Positions 17,074 through 25,970 are shown, numbered from the stretch's first letter. The stretch is 64,000 nt of DNA from Methylobacterium sp. J-070 (GCF_022829385.1 NZ_JAKSXX010000151.1:1-64000); one strand, 5' to 3'. Program-made: numbers and translations. The notes: generated by a model not told the origin, from the sequence alone.

Positions 17074-17189
17074 GGTCCCGGATGGGGTTCCGCTTCGCTG
17101 CACCTGTCCGGGAAGGGTGGCGGTTCCGCTGAAAGCGCGACGCCCTCTCTTGGGCGCATGCAGCGCCAGCGGAATGCGACCCGGGATCG
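17074..17189 (+). repeat. Dispersed noncoding repeat, copy 2
   Basis: Direct-orientation counterpart of 10857-10977, with the same series of short blocks (TCCCGGAT, GTTCCGC, GTCCGGGA, GGCGGTTCC, GCGACGCC, GGGCGCATGC, CAGCGGA, ACCCGG). It lies between the decayed ORF and the rpsB promoter-like element. Confidence 0.5.
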
Positions 17190-17254
17190 AGCACGAGGTT
17201 CCGCCGCGAAGCGGCCCCACGTTCTTGGACCTGCTTGCGGTCTCCCCGCGAAGC

Positions 17255-17283
17255 CTTGCTTCCGACCCCGCCCTCTGCTAAGC
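17255..17283 (+). promoter_or_regulatory. Putative rpsB-tsf promoter
   Basis: CTTGCT (17255-17260), 17 nt, then CTAAGC (17278-17283). Layout and spacing match the elements proposed for rpsF and pdxJ. It would leave an rpsB leader of about 115 nt that contains the hairpin at 17341-17362. Confidence 0.4.
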
Positions 17284-17340
17284 GCCGGCCCATCCCACAC
17301 GCGGAGCCGGCCTCATGCCTGAATGAGGCGTCTTCCGGTG

Positions 17341-17362
17341 GCCGTCCGAGTCCTCGGACGGC
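17341..17362 (+). promoter_or_regulatory. Hairpin in the rpsB leader
   Basis: Perfect 10-bp inverted repeat GCCGTCCGAG / CTCGGACGGC separated by only 2 nt (TC), 42 bp before the rpsB start. Since rpsB leaders in several bacteria bind S2 for feedback control, this may be a regulatory element. It has no U-run and so is not an intrinsic terminator. Confidence 0.45.
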
Positions 17363-17404
17363 TGCATCCCTCCGCGGCGGATCTAACCGGAGCGTACAAG
17401 AATC

Positions 17405-18472
17405 ATGGCCGTCGATTTCTCTATGCGTCAGCTCCTCGAAGCGGGCGCCCATTTCGGTCACCAGTCCCACCGCTGGAACCCGAAGATGCAGCCGTACATC
17501 TTCGGTACGCGCAACAACATCCACATCATCGACCTCGCCCAGACCGTGCCGGCGATGCACCAGGCGCTGCAGGCGGTGAGCGACACCGTCGCCAAGGGCG
17601 GCCGCGTGCTGTTCGTCGGAACCAAGCGCCAGGCGGCCGACACGATCGCCGATGCCGCCAAGCGCTCGGCCCAGTACTACGTCAACTCCCGCTGGCTGGG
17701 CGGCATGCTCACCAACTGGAAGACGATCTCGGGCTCGATCTCGCGCCTGCGCAAGGTCACCGAGACGCTGGAGACCGGCGGCCCGGGCCTGACCAAGAAG
17801 GAGCGCCTGATGCTCTCCCGTGAGAAGGAGAAGCTCGAGAAGGCGCTCGGCGGCATCAAGGACATGGGCGGCGTGCCCGACCTGCTGTTCGTGATCGACA
17901 CCAACAAGGAGCAGCTGGCGATCAAGGAGGCCAACCGCCTCGGGATCCCGGTGGCCGCCATCGTCGACACCAACTGCAACCCGGACGGCATCACCCACAT
18001 CGTCCCGGCCAACGACGATGCCGGCCGCGCCATCGCGCTCTACTGCGACCTGATCGCCAAGGCCGCCATCGACGGCATCTCGCGGGCCCAGGGCTCGTCC
18101 GGCATGGATCTCGGTGCCTCCGAGGAGCCGATGGCCGAGGAGCTGCCGGCCAACGACGACGCGGCCGTCTCGGTCGAGTCCGACGCCCTCGACCCGGCCG
18201 ACGTGGCGATGCTCGCCGAGACGACCGAGCATTTCGAGCTGCTCGCCGCCCCGCGCGGCGCGCCGGACGACCTGACCAAGCTCCACGGCGCCGGCCCGCA
18301 GATCGTGCAGAAGCTGAACGACGCCGGGATCTACCACTACTGGCAGATCGCCGCGATGACGCCCGAGGACGTCGCCAAGGTCGATGCCGACCTGAAGCTC
18401 AACGGCCGCATCGACCGCGATTCGTGGGTCTCGCAGGCGCGCGGCTTCGTCGAGGCCGCCGCGGCGGTCTGA
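17405..18472 (+). CDS. rpsB: 30S ribosomal protein S2 with C-terminal helix-hairpin-helix domain
   Basis: Small-subunit protein needed for late 30S assembly and S1 binding. The S2 core (about 1-230) has [37 protein letters not shown], and the C-terminal [20 protein letters not shown]. The remaining 125 residues form an acidic linker and a compact domain from about residue 288 ([20 protein letters not shown]) that reads as helix-hairpin-helix DNA/RNA-binding fold. At 355 residues it is about 100 longer than a standard S2. It is followed by tsf after 118 bp, the conserved rpsB-tsf pair. Confidence 0.96.
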   Translation: MAVDFSMRQLLEAGAHFGHQSHRWNPKMQPYIFGTRNNIHIIDLAQTVPAMHQALQAVSDTVAKGGRVLFVGTKRQAADTIADAAKRSAQYYVNSRWLGGMLTNWKTISGSISRLRKVTETLETGGPGLTKKERLMLSREKEKLEKALGGIKDMGGVPDLLFVIDTNKEQLAIKEANRLGIPVAAIVDTNCNPDGITHIVPANDDAGRAIALYCDLIAKAAIDGISRAQGSSGMDLGASEEPMAEELPANDDAAVSVESDALDPADVAMLAETTEHFELLAAPRGAPDDLTKLHGAGPQIVQKLNDAGIYHYWQIAAMTPEDVAKVDADLKLNGRIDRDSWVSQARGFVEAAAAV

Positions 18473-18590
18473 TCCATCGGGGACGTTGCGGCGGCCCTGT
18501 CATCGGGCCGTCGCGGATCCGGCATACCGGGCCCGGCCGCTCACCCGCGCGCCGGGCCTCTCTCATCCAGACCGTACGAAAGGGACCGCC

Positions 18591-19517
18591 ATGGCCAACA
18601 TCACCGCCGCGATGGTGAAGGAGCTCCGGGAGAAGACCGGCGCCGGCATGATGGATTGCAAGGGCGCGCTCAACGAGACGCAGGGCGATATCGAGGCCGC
18701 GATCGATTGGCTGCGCAAGAAGGGCCTCGCCAAGGCCGCCAAGAAGGCCGGCCGCGTCGCCGCCGAGGGTCTGGTCGCCGTCGAGTCCGCCGGCCACCAC
18801 GCCGCGGTGGTCGAGGTGAACTCCGAGACCGACTTCGTCGCCCGCAACGACGCCTTCCAGGCCTTCGTCCGCGAGGCCGCCAAGATCGCGCTGAACACCG
18901 ACGGCACGCTGGAGGGTCTCCAGGCCGCCCATTTCCCGGGCGGCACCGAGACCATCGCCGAGAAGCTGCAGGCGCTGATCGCCACGATCGGCGAGAACAT
19001 GAACCTGCGCCGGGTCGCCAAGCTCGAGGTGAAGAAGGGCGTGATCGCCTCCTACGTGCACAACCAGATCTCCGACGGTCTCGGCAAGATCGGCGTGCTC
19101 GTGGCCCTCGAGTCCGAGGGTGACGTTGACGCCCTGTCGGCGCTCGGCCGTCAGATCGCCATGCACGTCGCCGCCACGAACCCGGTCGCGCTGGACGCCT
19201 CGGGTGTCGACGCCGCCACGGTGGAGCGCGAGTCGAACATTCTGCGCGAGAAGAACGCCGGCAAGCCGGACCATGTGCTCGCCAAGATCATCGAGAGCGG
19301 CTTGAAGAGCTACTACAAGGAGGTCACCCTCCTGGAGCAGCCCTTCGTGCACGACGGCTCCAAGACCATCAGCCAGGTCCTCAAGGAGGCCTCCGGCAAG
19401 GTCGGCGGTCCGGTGGCGCTGACGGGCTTCGTCCGCTACGCCCTCGGCGAGGGCATCGAGAAGGAAGACGGGCCCGACTTCGCCACCGAGGTGGCCCAGC
19501 AGGCCGGCCGCGCCTGA
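18591..19517 (+). CDS. tsf: Elongation factor Ts
   Basis: Nucleotide-exchange factor that recycles EF-Tu. Signatures are the UBA-like N-terminus ([20 protein letters not shown]) and [17 protein letters not shown], followed by the two dimerisation subdomains. ATG 18591 ([10 protein letters not shown]) is preceded by GAAAGGGA; the open frame upstream has no family sequence. Length is 308 residues, normal. The rpsB-tsf unit ends in a strong intrinsic terminator 43 bp after the stop. Confidence 0.96.
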   Translation: MANITAAMVKELREKTGAGMMDCKGALNETQGDIEAAIDWLRKKGLAKAAKKAGRVAAEGLVAVESAGHHAAVVEVNSETDFVARNDAFQAFVREAAKIALNTDGTLEGLQAAHFPGGTETIAEKLQALIATIGENMNLRRVAKLEVKKGVIASYVHNQISDGLGKIGVLVALESEGDVDALSALGRQIAMHVAATNPVALDASGVDAATVERESNILREKNAGKPDHVLAKIIESGLKSYYKEVTLLEQPFVHDGSKTISQVLKEASGKVGGPVALTGFVRYALGEGIEKEDGPDFATEVAQQAGRA

Positions 19518-19559
19518 GGATCGAATGCGATCGCCCGGCGCGCCGGGCCGCACCGCGCC

Positions 19560-19594
19560 AAGCCCCGTCCGGCACAAGCCGGGCGGGGCTTTCC
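19560..19594 (+). terminator. Intrinsic terminator of rpsB-tsf
   Basis: 14-bp stem (19560-19573 with 19578-19591, one G-U pair) and ACAA loop; the stem reads AAGCCCCGTCCGGC on its left arm and is followed by TTCC. This is the clearest terminator in the window. Confidence 0.8.
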
Positions 19595-19677
19595 ATTTCC
19601 AGCCCCGCCGACGGGTTCCAATCCGAACCGTGTTGCGGCGCACACCCGGTTTCGCGGCACTGCGCTACATCGTGCTC

Positions 19678-19776
19678 ATGGCTTTGAAACCCTTCTCCTA
19701 CCTGATGATCGGCGTGTTCGCGTCCGGTCTAGTCATGACCGTCCTCGGCGCCGTCGGCGTCCTGACCGGCAGCTGA
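19678..19776 (+). CDS. Small single-span membrane protein (32 aa)
   Basis: Unrecognised small ORF. From ATG 19678 it reads a short polar start followed by one continuous hydrophobic segment (YLMIGVFASGLVMTVLGAVGVL) and stops four residues later. The frame is open upstream, but this start begins the hydrophobic unit. It lies alone between the tsf terminator and the convergent phosphoesterase gene, so it would need its own promoter, which was not found. Confidence 0.45.
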   Translation: MALKPFSYLMIGVFASGLVMTVLGAVGVLTGS

Positions 19777-19803
19777 GAACGGGCGCCGGCGTGACGGCTT
19801 CCG

Positions 19804-20619
19804 TCATGCCGGCGCCGCATCCACCCAGGCGCATCCGTTCCAGATCCGGACCACGATGGTGGCGCAGCCGTTGGCCACGGTGATGCGGTTGTACGCGTTG
19901 GGTTCGTTACCCCGCAGACGCGTCGAGGTCGCCGAGCCGGCCTGGACCGCCAGGAGCTGGCCGCGGCAGCCGCGCATCACCCCGCGATCCACCGCGTTCG
20001 CCGCAGGACCGTCGAGGCCCGCGAAGCGCGCGTAGTGGCGGTGCAGGTGGCCTGCGAGCGTCAGGCCGACGCCGCAGCGGCGGAAGGCCGCCAGCGCCAA
20101 GTCGGCGCGGCCGACGAGCCGGGCCTCGGCGTCCCAGGGCGGCGGCATGAACGGATGGTGGCCGACCACGATCTTGAACAGGTGGCTGGGCATTGCGCCG
20201 AGACGCGCCTCCGTCCGGGCGATCTGGCTTCGGCGGATCATGCCCTGCGACCAGTCCCGCTCGGGCGCCCAGCGCCGCACCGTGTTGAGGCAGACCACGC
20301 CGATCTCGTCATCCTGGAAGCTGGGTTCGGTCTCGGCCGCGATGGCGTGCCTGTAGCGCGCGAACGGCCGGGTGAAGCGCTCCACCAGGCGGTAGGGCGA
20401 GATGTCGTGGTTGCCCGGCACGCCGATCCACGGCCGCGCCAGGCGGGCCAGGAACGCGCGGGCCTGCGCGAATTCCGCCGGGCGCGCCGCCATGGTGAAG
20501 TCGCCCGAGGCGACGATCAGGTCCGGGGCGTCCGCGTTCAGCTCGTCGATCAGAGCCTCGACCACGGCCGGATCGGTGCGGCCGAAATGAAGGTCCGAGA
20601 TGTGGCTGATCCGCCTCAT
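19804..20619 (-). CDS. Calcineurin-like metallophosphoesterase
   Basis: A 271-residue dimetal phosphoesterase. All motifs are present: ISDLHFG at the N-terminus, ASGDFT, VPGNHD, VVGHHPFM and the C-terminal AGHLHRHY. Substrates in this family include cyclic nucleotides, UDP-diacylglucosamine and phosphoproteins and cannot be assigned here. The genome has LpxI in the window, so LpxH activity would be redundant. The start overlaps the stop of the upstream lipid kinase (ATGA), suggesting a shared lipid or phosphate role. Confidence 0.85.
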   Translation of the reverse strand: MRRISHISDLHFGRTDPAVVEALIDELNADAPDLIVASGDFTMAARPAEFAQARAFLARLARPWIGVPGNHDISPYRLVERFTRPFARYRHAIAAETEPSFQDDEIGVVCLNTVRRWAPERDWSQGMIRRSQIARTEARLGAMPSHLFKIVVGHHPFMPPPWDAEARLVGRADLALAAFRRCGVGLTLAGHLHRHYARFAGLDGPAANAVDRGVMRGCRGQLLAVQAGSATSTRLRGNEPNAYNRITVANGCATIVVRIWNGCAWVDAAPA

Positions 20620-21527
20620 GCGCCCGTCGCCGCGTCCGCCGGCCGGGGCACGATCACCGGCAGCGCCCGTCGGCGGATCCCGTAGCGCAGCGGCGAAGGG
20701 ATCAGCAGCACCTCGCCGTCATTCATCACCCGCAGGGCCCGGCGATGGGTCGCGATCGTCAGCTCGCTCACCGGCATCCGTTCCACGTCGGGAAGGCGGC
20801 GCCAGTCCCCGAGGGCGAAGCCCAGCGCGAGGCGCAGGCTTCGCCACGCCGATAAATTGGCGAGGACATAGAGCGTGAGCTGGCCGCCATCGACCGGGGC
20901 CCGCAGCAGGAGCTGACCGGGCCGCTCGACATAGTCGCCGACCACCACCGCCATCAGCCGCGCGCCAAGCCGCCGGTCGGTGCCGTCGATCGTCCCGGTC
21001 ACGGTGATCCGGGGGTACCGGCCGAGATGGCGGATCAGCCCGACTCCCCAGCGCAGCAGCGTCCGCAGGGCGTGTTGGCGCCGGTGCGCCTCGCGGTGGC
21101 GCGCCACCCGCGCCGGCATGCCGAGCACCGAGTTGATCACGAAGGTGCGTCCGTTGACGGTTCCGACGTCGATCCGGCGCGGGGTCCCCTGAACGAGGTT
21201 GGCGACCGCGCCGTCGAGGTCGAGCGGCAGGCCGAGATCCCGGGCGAGCAGATTCATCGTGCCGAGCGGCAGGATCCCGAGGGGTGTCGCGCCTCCGACA
21301 AGCGCTTCGGCCGCGCAGGCCACCGTGCCGTCGCCGCCGGCCACCACCACCGCGTCGATGCCCGGCTCGGCCACCGCGGCCGCGATCCGCGCCGGAAGCG
21401 GTGCCGCGGGATCGGCCTCACCCAAGGCCTCGAGTCCCGCCGCGGCGATCCGCGCCCGGATCGCCTCCGGCGCCACGCCCGAGGCGATGCCGCCGGAATC
21501 CCGATTGATCACCAGTGCGATTCGCAT
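20616..21527 (-). CDS. Diacylglycerol kinase-like / YegS-type lipid kinase
   Basis: A 303-residue protein of the DAGK catalytic-domain family that phosphorylates diacylglycerol or related lipids. The nucleotide-binding loop is VVAGGDGTVA (about 62-71), preceded by an ALVINRDSGG start and followed by LGILPLGTMNLLARDLGLP, the second conserved block. ATG 21527 (MRIALVINRDSGG) is chosen; sequence upstream in frame is not family-like. It overlaps the metallophosphoesterase gene, so the pair is an operon. Divergent to pyrH, 200 bp away. Confidence 0.86.
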   Translation of the reverse strand: MRIALVINRDSGGIASGVAPEAIRARIAAAGLEALGEADPAAPLPARIAAAVAEPGIDAVVVAGGDGTVACAAEALVGGATPLGILPLGTMNLLARDLGLPLDLDGAVANLVQGTPRRIDVGTVNGRTFVINSVLGMPARVARHREAHRRQHALRTLLRWGVGLIRHLGRYPRITVTGTIDGTDRRLGARLMAVVVGDYVERPGQLLLRAPVDGGQLTLYVLANLSAWRSLRLALGFALGDWRRLPDVERMPVSELTIATHRRALRVMNDGEVLLIPSPLRYGIRRRALPVIVPRPADAATGA

Positions 21528-21727
21528 GCGCGTCCCGGGCGGCTGCTTTCCCGAGGCCGTCTTGCCGAGTCCGCCTCGCCACATCCGCTTTGCCAGGACT
21601 GCACGTCGATCGCGTGTCGCCCCGACCGCCGAACCCGGTCCGATGACCGACGCCCCTCGACGGCGCTCCCGTCGTTGACGTAGAAGCCTCCCCGTTCGCG
21701 CGACGCGGAATGGAGCCGGGAACCGAC

Positions 21728-22450
21728 ATGCCGGAAGCGACGCCGTTTCGCCGTATCCTCGTGAAGCTGTCGGGGGAGGCGCTTGCGGCGCCGGACGGCT
21801 ACTGGTTGCATCCTCCGACGCTCGCGCGCTTTGCCGAGGACATCGCCCGCACCATCGAGGTCGGGGCCGAGGTCGCCATCGTGGTGGGCGGCGGCAACAT
21901 GATCCGCGGGGCGCGGATCTCGGCCGCCGGCTGGATCGACCGGGCGACCGGGGATTCGCTGGGCATGATGGCCACCGTGATGAACTCGCTGGCCATCGAG
22001 ACCGCGCTGAACGCCGCAGGCGTCCAGGCCCGCACCATGTCGGCGGTGTCGATGCCGACCATCTGCGAGACCTACGCCCGCCAGCCGGCGCTGCATCACC
22101 TCGACAAGGGGCAGGTGGTCGTCCTCGCCGGCGGCACCGGGAACCCGTTCTTCACCACCGACACCGCCGCCGTCCTGCGCGCCGCGGAGCTGCGCTGCGA
22201 CGCGGTGCTGAAGGCGACGCAGGTCGACGGGGTCTACTCGGCCGATCCCAAGACCGACCCGAGCGCGACCCGGTACGACCGCATCACCCACGACGACGCC
22301 ATCGCCCGCGATCTCAAGGTGATGGATACGGCCGCCTTCGCGCTGGCCCGGGAAAGCCGCCTCACGATCGTGGTCGGCTCGCTGCACCCGCCGAGCTCGA
22401 TCGCCGCGATCCTGTCGGGCGAGGCGCCCTCGACGCTCGTGGTCCCCTGA
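21728..22450 (+). CDS. pyrH: Uridylate kinase
   Basis: UMP kinase of the amino-acid-kinase fold, forming UDP for RNA, phospholipid and cell-wall precursors. Signatures are RRILVKLSGEAL, AIVVGGGNMIRG, MMATVMNSLA, VVLAGGTGNPFFTTDTAA and KATQVDGVY. Two starts are possible; ATG 21728 with GGGA 8 nt upstream is chosen (240 residues) over ATG 21710. It opens the plus-strand run that leads through frr, cdsA and dxr. Confidence 0.95.
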   Translation: MPEATPFRRILVKLSGEALAAPDGYWLHPPTLARFAEDIARTIEVGAEVAIVVGGGNMIRGARISAAGWIDRATGDSLGMMATVMNSLAIETALNAAGVQARTMSAVSMPTICETYARQPALHHLDKGQVVVLAGGTGNPFFTTDTAAVLRAAELRCDAVLKATQVDGVYSADPKTDPSATRYDRITHDDAIARDLKVMDTAAFALARESRLTIVVGSLHPPSSIAAILSGEAPSTLVVP

Positions 22451-22580
22451 CGGGGCGCACCCGGCGGACGCGTATCCCCGGGGTGCAGGGATGTTTGCGG
22501 CCCTGAAAAAATTCGTCCATTGAGGCCGCGACTGCCCACGCCGGGCTCAAGACAACGTCAGACGTGTCGGGACGACCATC

Positions 22581-23144
22581 ATGGCCACACCGGAATTCGA
22601 CCTCAACGACATCAAGCGCCGGATGCAGGGCGCGGTCGCCTCGCTCTCCAAGGATCTCGGATCGCTGCGCACCGGGCGCGCCACGCCGTCGCTGGTCGAT
22701 CCGATCCAGGTCGATGCCTACGGCTCCATGATGCCGATGGCCCAGGTCGCCACCGTCAGCGTGCCGGAGCCCCGGCTCCTGTCGATCTCCGTCTGGGACC
22801 GCAGCATGGTCACGGCCGTCGAGAAGGCGATCCGCGAATCCGACCTCGGTCTCAACCCGCAGACCGAGGGGCAGACCATCCGGCTCCGCATCCCCGAGAT
22901 GAACGAGCAGCGCCGCAAGGAGATGGTCAAGGTCGCCCACAAGTACACCGAGGAGGCCCGCGTCGCCGTACGCCATGTCCGGCGGGACGGGCTCGACCAC
23001 CTCAAGAAGCTCCTGAAGGACAGCGCCATCTCGGAGGACGACGAGAAGCGCCAGGCCGCCGACGTGCAGAAGGCGACCGACCAGTTCATCGCCGAGATCG
23101 ACGGCGTGCTGGCCACCAAGGAGAAAGAGATCATGCAGGTTTGA
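22581..23144 (+). CDS. frr: Ribosome recycling factor
   Basis: With EF-G it splits post-termination ribosomes. The 187-residue length is typical and family blocks are clear: [71 protein letters not shown]. It starts 130 bp after pyrH; that gap has an AT-rich patch (CTGAAAAAATTC) but no assigned element. Only 19 bp separate it from cdsA, where many relatives have uppS. Confidence 0.96.
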   Translation: MATPEFDLNDIKRRMQGAVASLSKDLGSLRTGRATPSLVDPIQVDAYGSMMPMAQVATVSVPEPRLLSISVWDRSMVTAVEKAIRESDLGLNPQTEGQTIRLRIPEMNEQRRKEMVKVAHKYTEEARVAVRHVRRDGLDHLKKLLKDSAISEDDEKRQAADVQKATDQFIAEIDGVLATKEKEIMQV

Positions 23145-23163
23145 GGCGACGGCCGGACCGCGC

Positions 23164-24021
23164 GTGAGTTCCGCCGCCGCACCGGCTGCGCGTCCTTCGG
23201 GCCGGCGCGAGCTGTGGCTGCGCGTCGCCTCGGGCCTCGTGCTCGGGGGCGGCGTGCTCGCAGCCCTCGTCTATGGCGGATGGGCATTCGCCGGGATCTG
23301 GCTCGCCGCCGGCATCGTGGGCTTCGCCGAGTGGATGGTGATGAGCCGCACCGAGCCGCGGGAGGTGCTGATCGCGCTGGGCGCGGCGACGCTCGGCGCC
23401 CTGCTGCTCTGCGAGCGCGGGGGAGCCCCGGCGCCCGCCTGCATCGCCGTGCTGCTGCTCGGCGCCGCGGCCTGCGCCACGGTCGCCCGGACGGCGGGCG
23501 GGCGGCTCCGGGCCCTCGTCGGCCTGCTCGGGGCGGCGGCGATCGCGGCGGTGCCCGTGGCCCTGCGCGACGACCCCGGCATCGGTCTCGTCGGCCCGGC
23601 CTGGATGTTCGCGGTGGTCTGGTCGACCGACATCGCCGCCTATTTCGCCGGCCGGAAGATCGGCGGGCCGAAGCTGATGCCGCGGGTCTCGCCCAACAAG
23701 ACGTGGTCGGGCGCGCTCGGCGGGCTGCTCGGCGCGGTCGTGGCCGGGACGCTGGTGCCGGTCCTGGCCGACCTCGCCGGGATGCCGCTCCCGAGCGCCG
23801 CCTCTCTGCCGGTGGTGGCTGGCGTGAGCGCGCTCGCCTCCGTCCTGAGCCAGGCGGGCGATCTCATCGAGTCCGGTCTCAAGCGCCGCTACGGCGTGAA
23901 GGATTCCGGAAAGATCATCCCGGGCCATGGCGGCGTCATGGACCGGCTCGACGGATTCTTCGCCGTCGCCGTGCTGGCGGCGGTCTATCTCGCCCTGCGC
24001 GGGGGCGGTCTGATCGCGTGA
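23164..24021 (+). CDS. cdsA: Phosphatidate cytidylyltransferase
   Basis: Integral membrane enzyme making CDP-diacylglycerol from phosphatidate and CTP. The 285-residue protein has about seven to eight hydrophobic helices. The C-terminal signature lies in GDLIESGLKRRYGVKDSGK with IIPGHGGVMDRLDG after it. It starts at GTG 23164, 19 bp after frr and 19 bp before dxr, so the three probably share a transcript. Confidence 0.92.
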   Translation: MSSAAAPAARPSGRRELWLRVASGLVLGGGVLAALVYGGWAFAGIWLAAGIVGFAEWMVMSRTEPREVLIALGAATLGALLLCERGGAPAPACIAVLLLGAAACATVARTAGGRLRALVGLLGAAAIAAVPVALRDDPGIGLVGPAWMFAVVWSTDIAAYFAGRKIGGPKLMPRVSPNKTWSGALGGLLGAVVAGTLVPVLADLAGMPLPSAASLPVVAGVSALASVLSQAGDLIESGLKRRYGVKDSGKIIPGHGGVMDRLDGFFAVAVLAAVYLALRGGGLIA

Positions 24022-24040
24022 CGACGAGGGAGTTGGACCC

Positions 24041-25219
24041 ATGACCCAGATCGTCAGCGTCTTCGGCGCCACCGGCTCGATCGGGCGCTCCACCGCCGAC
24101 CTGCTCGCCCAGCATGCCGACCGGTTTCGCGCCGGCGCGCTGGTGGGGGGCAAGGATCCGGTCGCCCTGGCGCAGATGGCGCGCGCGCTGAACGCCGGCT
24201 ACGCGGCGCTCGCCGACGCATCCGCCGGCCCGGCGCTGGCCGAAGCCCTGTCGGGCTCGGGCATCCCCAACGGGGCGGGGGACGGGGCCGTCATGGAGGC
24301 GGTCGCCCGGGACGCCGACATCGTGGTGGCGGCGGTGAGCGGGGCGGCCGGGTTGAAGTCGACCCACGCGGCGCTGCGCCTCGGGCGGACGGTGGCGCTC
24401 GCCAACAAGGAGAGCCTCGTCTGCGCCGGCGACGCCTTCATGCGCGACGCCGCGCGCTACGGCGCCACCATCCTGCCGATGGATTCCGAGCACGACGCGC
24501 TCAGCCAGGCCCTCGCCGGCCGGCCGCTCGCGGACGTCCGCACCCTGATGATCACCGCCTCGGGCGGCCCGTTCCGCACCTGGACCCGCGAGCGGATCGC
24601 CGCCGCCTCCGCCACGGAGGCCGCCGCCCATCCGACCTGGTCGATGGGCATGAAGATCAACATCGATTCGGCCAGCCTGATGAACAAGGGTCTCGAACTC
24701 ATCGAGGCGCACCACCTGTTCGGGATCGAGCCGGAGCGCCTCGACGTCGTCGTGCACCCGCAATCGGTGATCCACGGGATGGTCTACTGGATCGACGGGG
24801 CGGTCACCGCCGAATTGGCGCTGCCCGACATGCGCGTGCCGATCTCGCACTGCCTGGGGCTCGGCGACCGGCTGACCATCGCGCGGGGCCGGCCGCTGGA
24901 CCTCGTGAAGCTCGGCGCGCTCACCTTCGAGGCGGCGGACGAGGACAGGTTCCCGTGCCTGCGGATCGCGCGGGCGGCCCTCGCGGCCGGCGGGGCCGCG
25001 CCGACCGTGATGAACGCCGCCAACGAGATCGCGGTGGCCGCCTTCATCGCCGGCCGGATCGGCTTCTACGGGATCAGCGACTTGGTCGAACGGGCCTGCG
25101 CGCATTTCGCCGGCCCGTACCGGACCGCGCCGGCCGATGTCGACGAGGCGCTCGCCATCGACGCCCATGTCCGGGTCTGGAGCGCCGAGGCGCTGCCGGA
25201 CCTGCGCGCCGCCGGGTGA
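24041..25219 (+). CDS. dxr: 1-deoxy-D-xylulose 5-phosphate reductoisomerase
   Basis: NADPH-dependent enzyme making 2-C-methylerythritol 4-phosphate, the committed step of isoprenoid synthesis. Signatures: VFGATGSIGRST (8-19) for the dinucleotide, LANKESLVCAG, ILPMDSEHDALSQ, ITASGGPFRTW, HPTWSMGMKI and ESIDSASLMNKGLE-like block, then IEAHHLFGI. 392 residues, normal. GGAG lies about 10 nt before the ATG. It ends 10 bp from the convergent tetR; GCCGCC and GGCGGC around the stop can pair and may serve as a shared terminator. Confidence 0.95.
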   Translation: MTQIVSVFGATGSIGRSTADLLAQHADRFRAGALVGGKDPVALAQMARALNAGYAALADASAGPALAEALSGSGIPNGAGDGAVMEAVARDADIVVAAVSGAAGLKSTHAALRLGRTVALANKESLVCAGDAFMRDAARYGATILPMDSEHDALSQALAGRPLADVRTLMITASGGPFRTWTRERIAAASATEAAAHPTWSMGMKINIDSASLMNKGLELIEAHHLFGIEPERLDVVVHPQSVIHGMVYWIDGAVTAELALPDMRVPISHCLGLGDRLTIARGRPLDLVKLGALTFEAADEDRFPCLRIARAALAAGGAAPTVMNAANEIAVAAFIAGRIGFYGISDLVERACAHFAGPYRTAPADVDEALAIDAHVRVWSAEALPDLRAAG

Positions 25220-25229
25220 GGGCGGCGGC

Positions 25230-25868
25230 TCAGCGCGGCGGACCGTAGCCGGCCAGGAACATCCGCACCGCCTCGTCGATCTGGTATCGCCGGTCGGCCT
25301 CATGGGCGCTGCCGCCCGCGCCGAAGAGCAGCCGGGTCAGCAGACCGGCCTGGCACAGATGCAGGAACTGTCGGGCGGCGAGCTCGGTATCGGCGATCCG
25401 CAGCCGACCCGACTGAACCTGGGCGTCGAGATAGCGCGACAGGCGCTCGACGCCGCAGGCCGGCCCCGCCTCGTAGTAGACCTGCCCGAAGCGGGGGAAC
25501 TTCTCGCTCGCGCCGATCACCATGCGCAGCAGCGAGACGTGCTCCGGCCGGCACATCTCGGTGAGGAAGCTCGTGCCGAGCCGGGTCAGCACGCCCGGCA
25601 CGTCCGGATCATCAGCATCGAGGGTGAACAGCGCCTCGGCGAGGCTGGTCTTCTCCTGGACGGTCAGCGCCTCGAACAGCGCCTCCTTGCTGTCGAAGTA
25701 GACGTACAGCGTGCCCTTCGAGACCCCGGCGGCTCGGGCGATCTCGCCCATGCTGGCGCCGTCGAAGCCCGCGGACAGGAACACCGTCCGGGCGCCGTCC
25801 AGGATCTGTCGCCTCTTGTCGCTTTCGTGCTGGACCGGATTCCGCTCCAGCGTCGCCCCCGCCACCAT
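25230..25868 (-). CDS. TetR-family repressor of the adjacent efflux genes
   Basis: A 212-residue TetR/AcrR regulator. The N-terminal helix-turn-helix spans about 19-66 (RRQILDGARTVFLSAGFDG, then MGEIARAAGVSKGTLYVYF). The C-terminal ligand-binding domain is divergent. It is transcribed away from the emrA-like gene, and two palindromes (25882-25902 and 25951-25969) lie in the 120-bp gap. The layout is the usual one for a drug-responsive local repressor that also controls itself. The inducer cannot be read. Confidence 0.88.
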   Translation of the reverse strand: MVAGATLERNPVQHESDKRRQILDGARTVFLSAGFDGASMGEIARAAGVSKGTLYVYFDSKEALFEALTVQEKTSLAEALFTLDADDPDVPGVLTRLGTSFLTEMCRPEHVSLLRMVIGASEKFPRFGQVYYEAGPACGVERLSRYLDAQVQSGRLRIADTELAARQFLHLCQAGLLTRLLFGAGGSAHEADRRYQIDEAVRMFLAGYGPPR

Positions 25869-25881
25869 CGTCCCGCTCCGC

Positions 25882-25910
25882 TTGACCGAACCGTTCGGTC
25901 AATCTATCCT
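25882..25910 (+). promoter_or_regulatory. Efflux promoter overlapped by TetR operator 1
   Basis: TTGACC (25882-25887), 17 nt, then TATCCT (25905-25910) forms a credible plus-strand promoter. Its -35 and spacer coincide with a perfect palindrome 25882-25902, with half-sites TTGACCGAAC and GTTCGGTCAA around a central C. A bound TetR dimer would block RNA polymerase. Confidence 0.65.
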
Positions 25911-25949
25911 GAGACTCATCCCGACGCACGTCAAGACGCGTCGCGTGCA

Positions 25950-25970
25950 TTGACCGAACGGTTCGGTCAT
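25950..25970. promoter_or_regulatory. TetR operator 2
   Basis: Second copy of the palindrome, TGACCGAAC-G-GTTCGGTCA (perfect over 25951-25969), centred 68 bp from operator 1 and 20 bp before the emrA-like start. The half-sites are identical to those of operator 1, so both are probably bound by the adjacent TetR. Confidence 0.65.

Larger units (their letters stand above)
16821..17404. other. Intergenic region before rpsB
   Basis: A 584-bp gap without an intact gene. In order it holds a decayed minus-strand ORF (16837-17025), the second copy of a dispersed repeat (17074-17189), a promoter-like element (17255-17283) and a strong hairpin in the rpsB leader (17341-17362). Confidence 0.6.
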
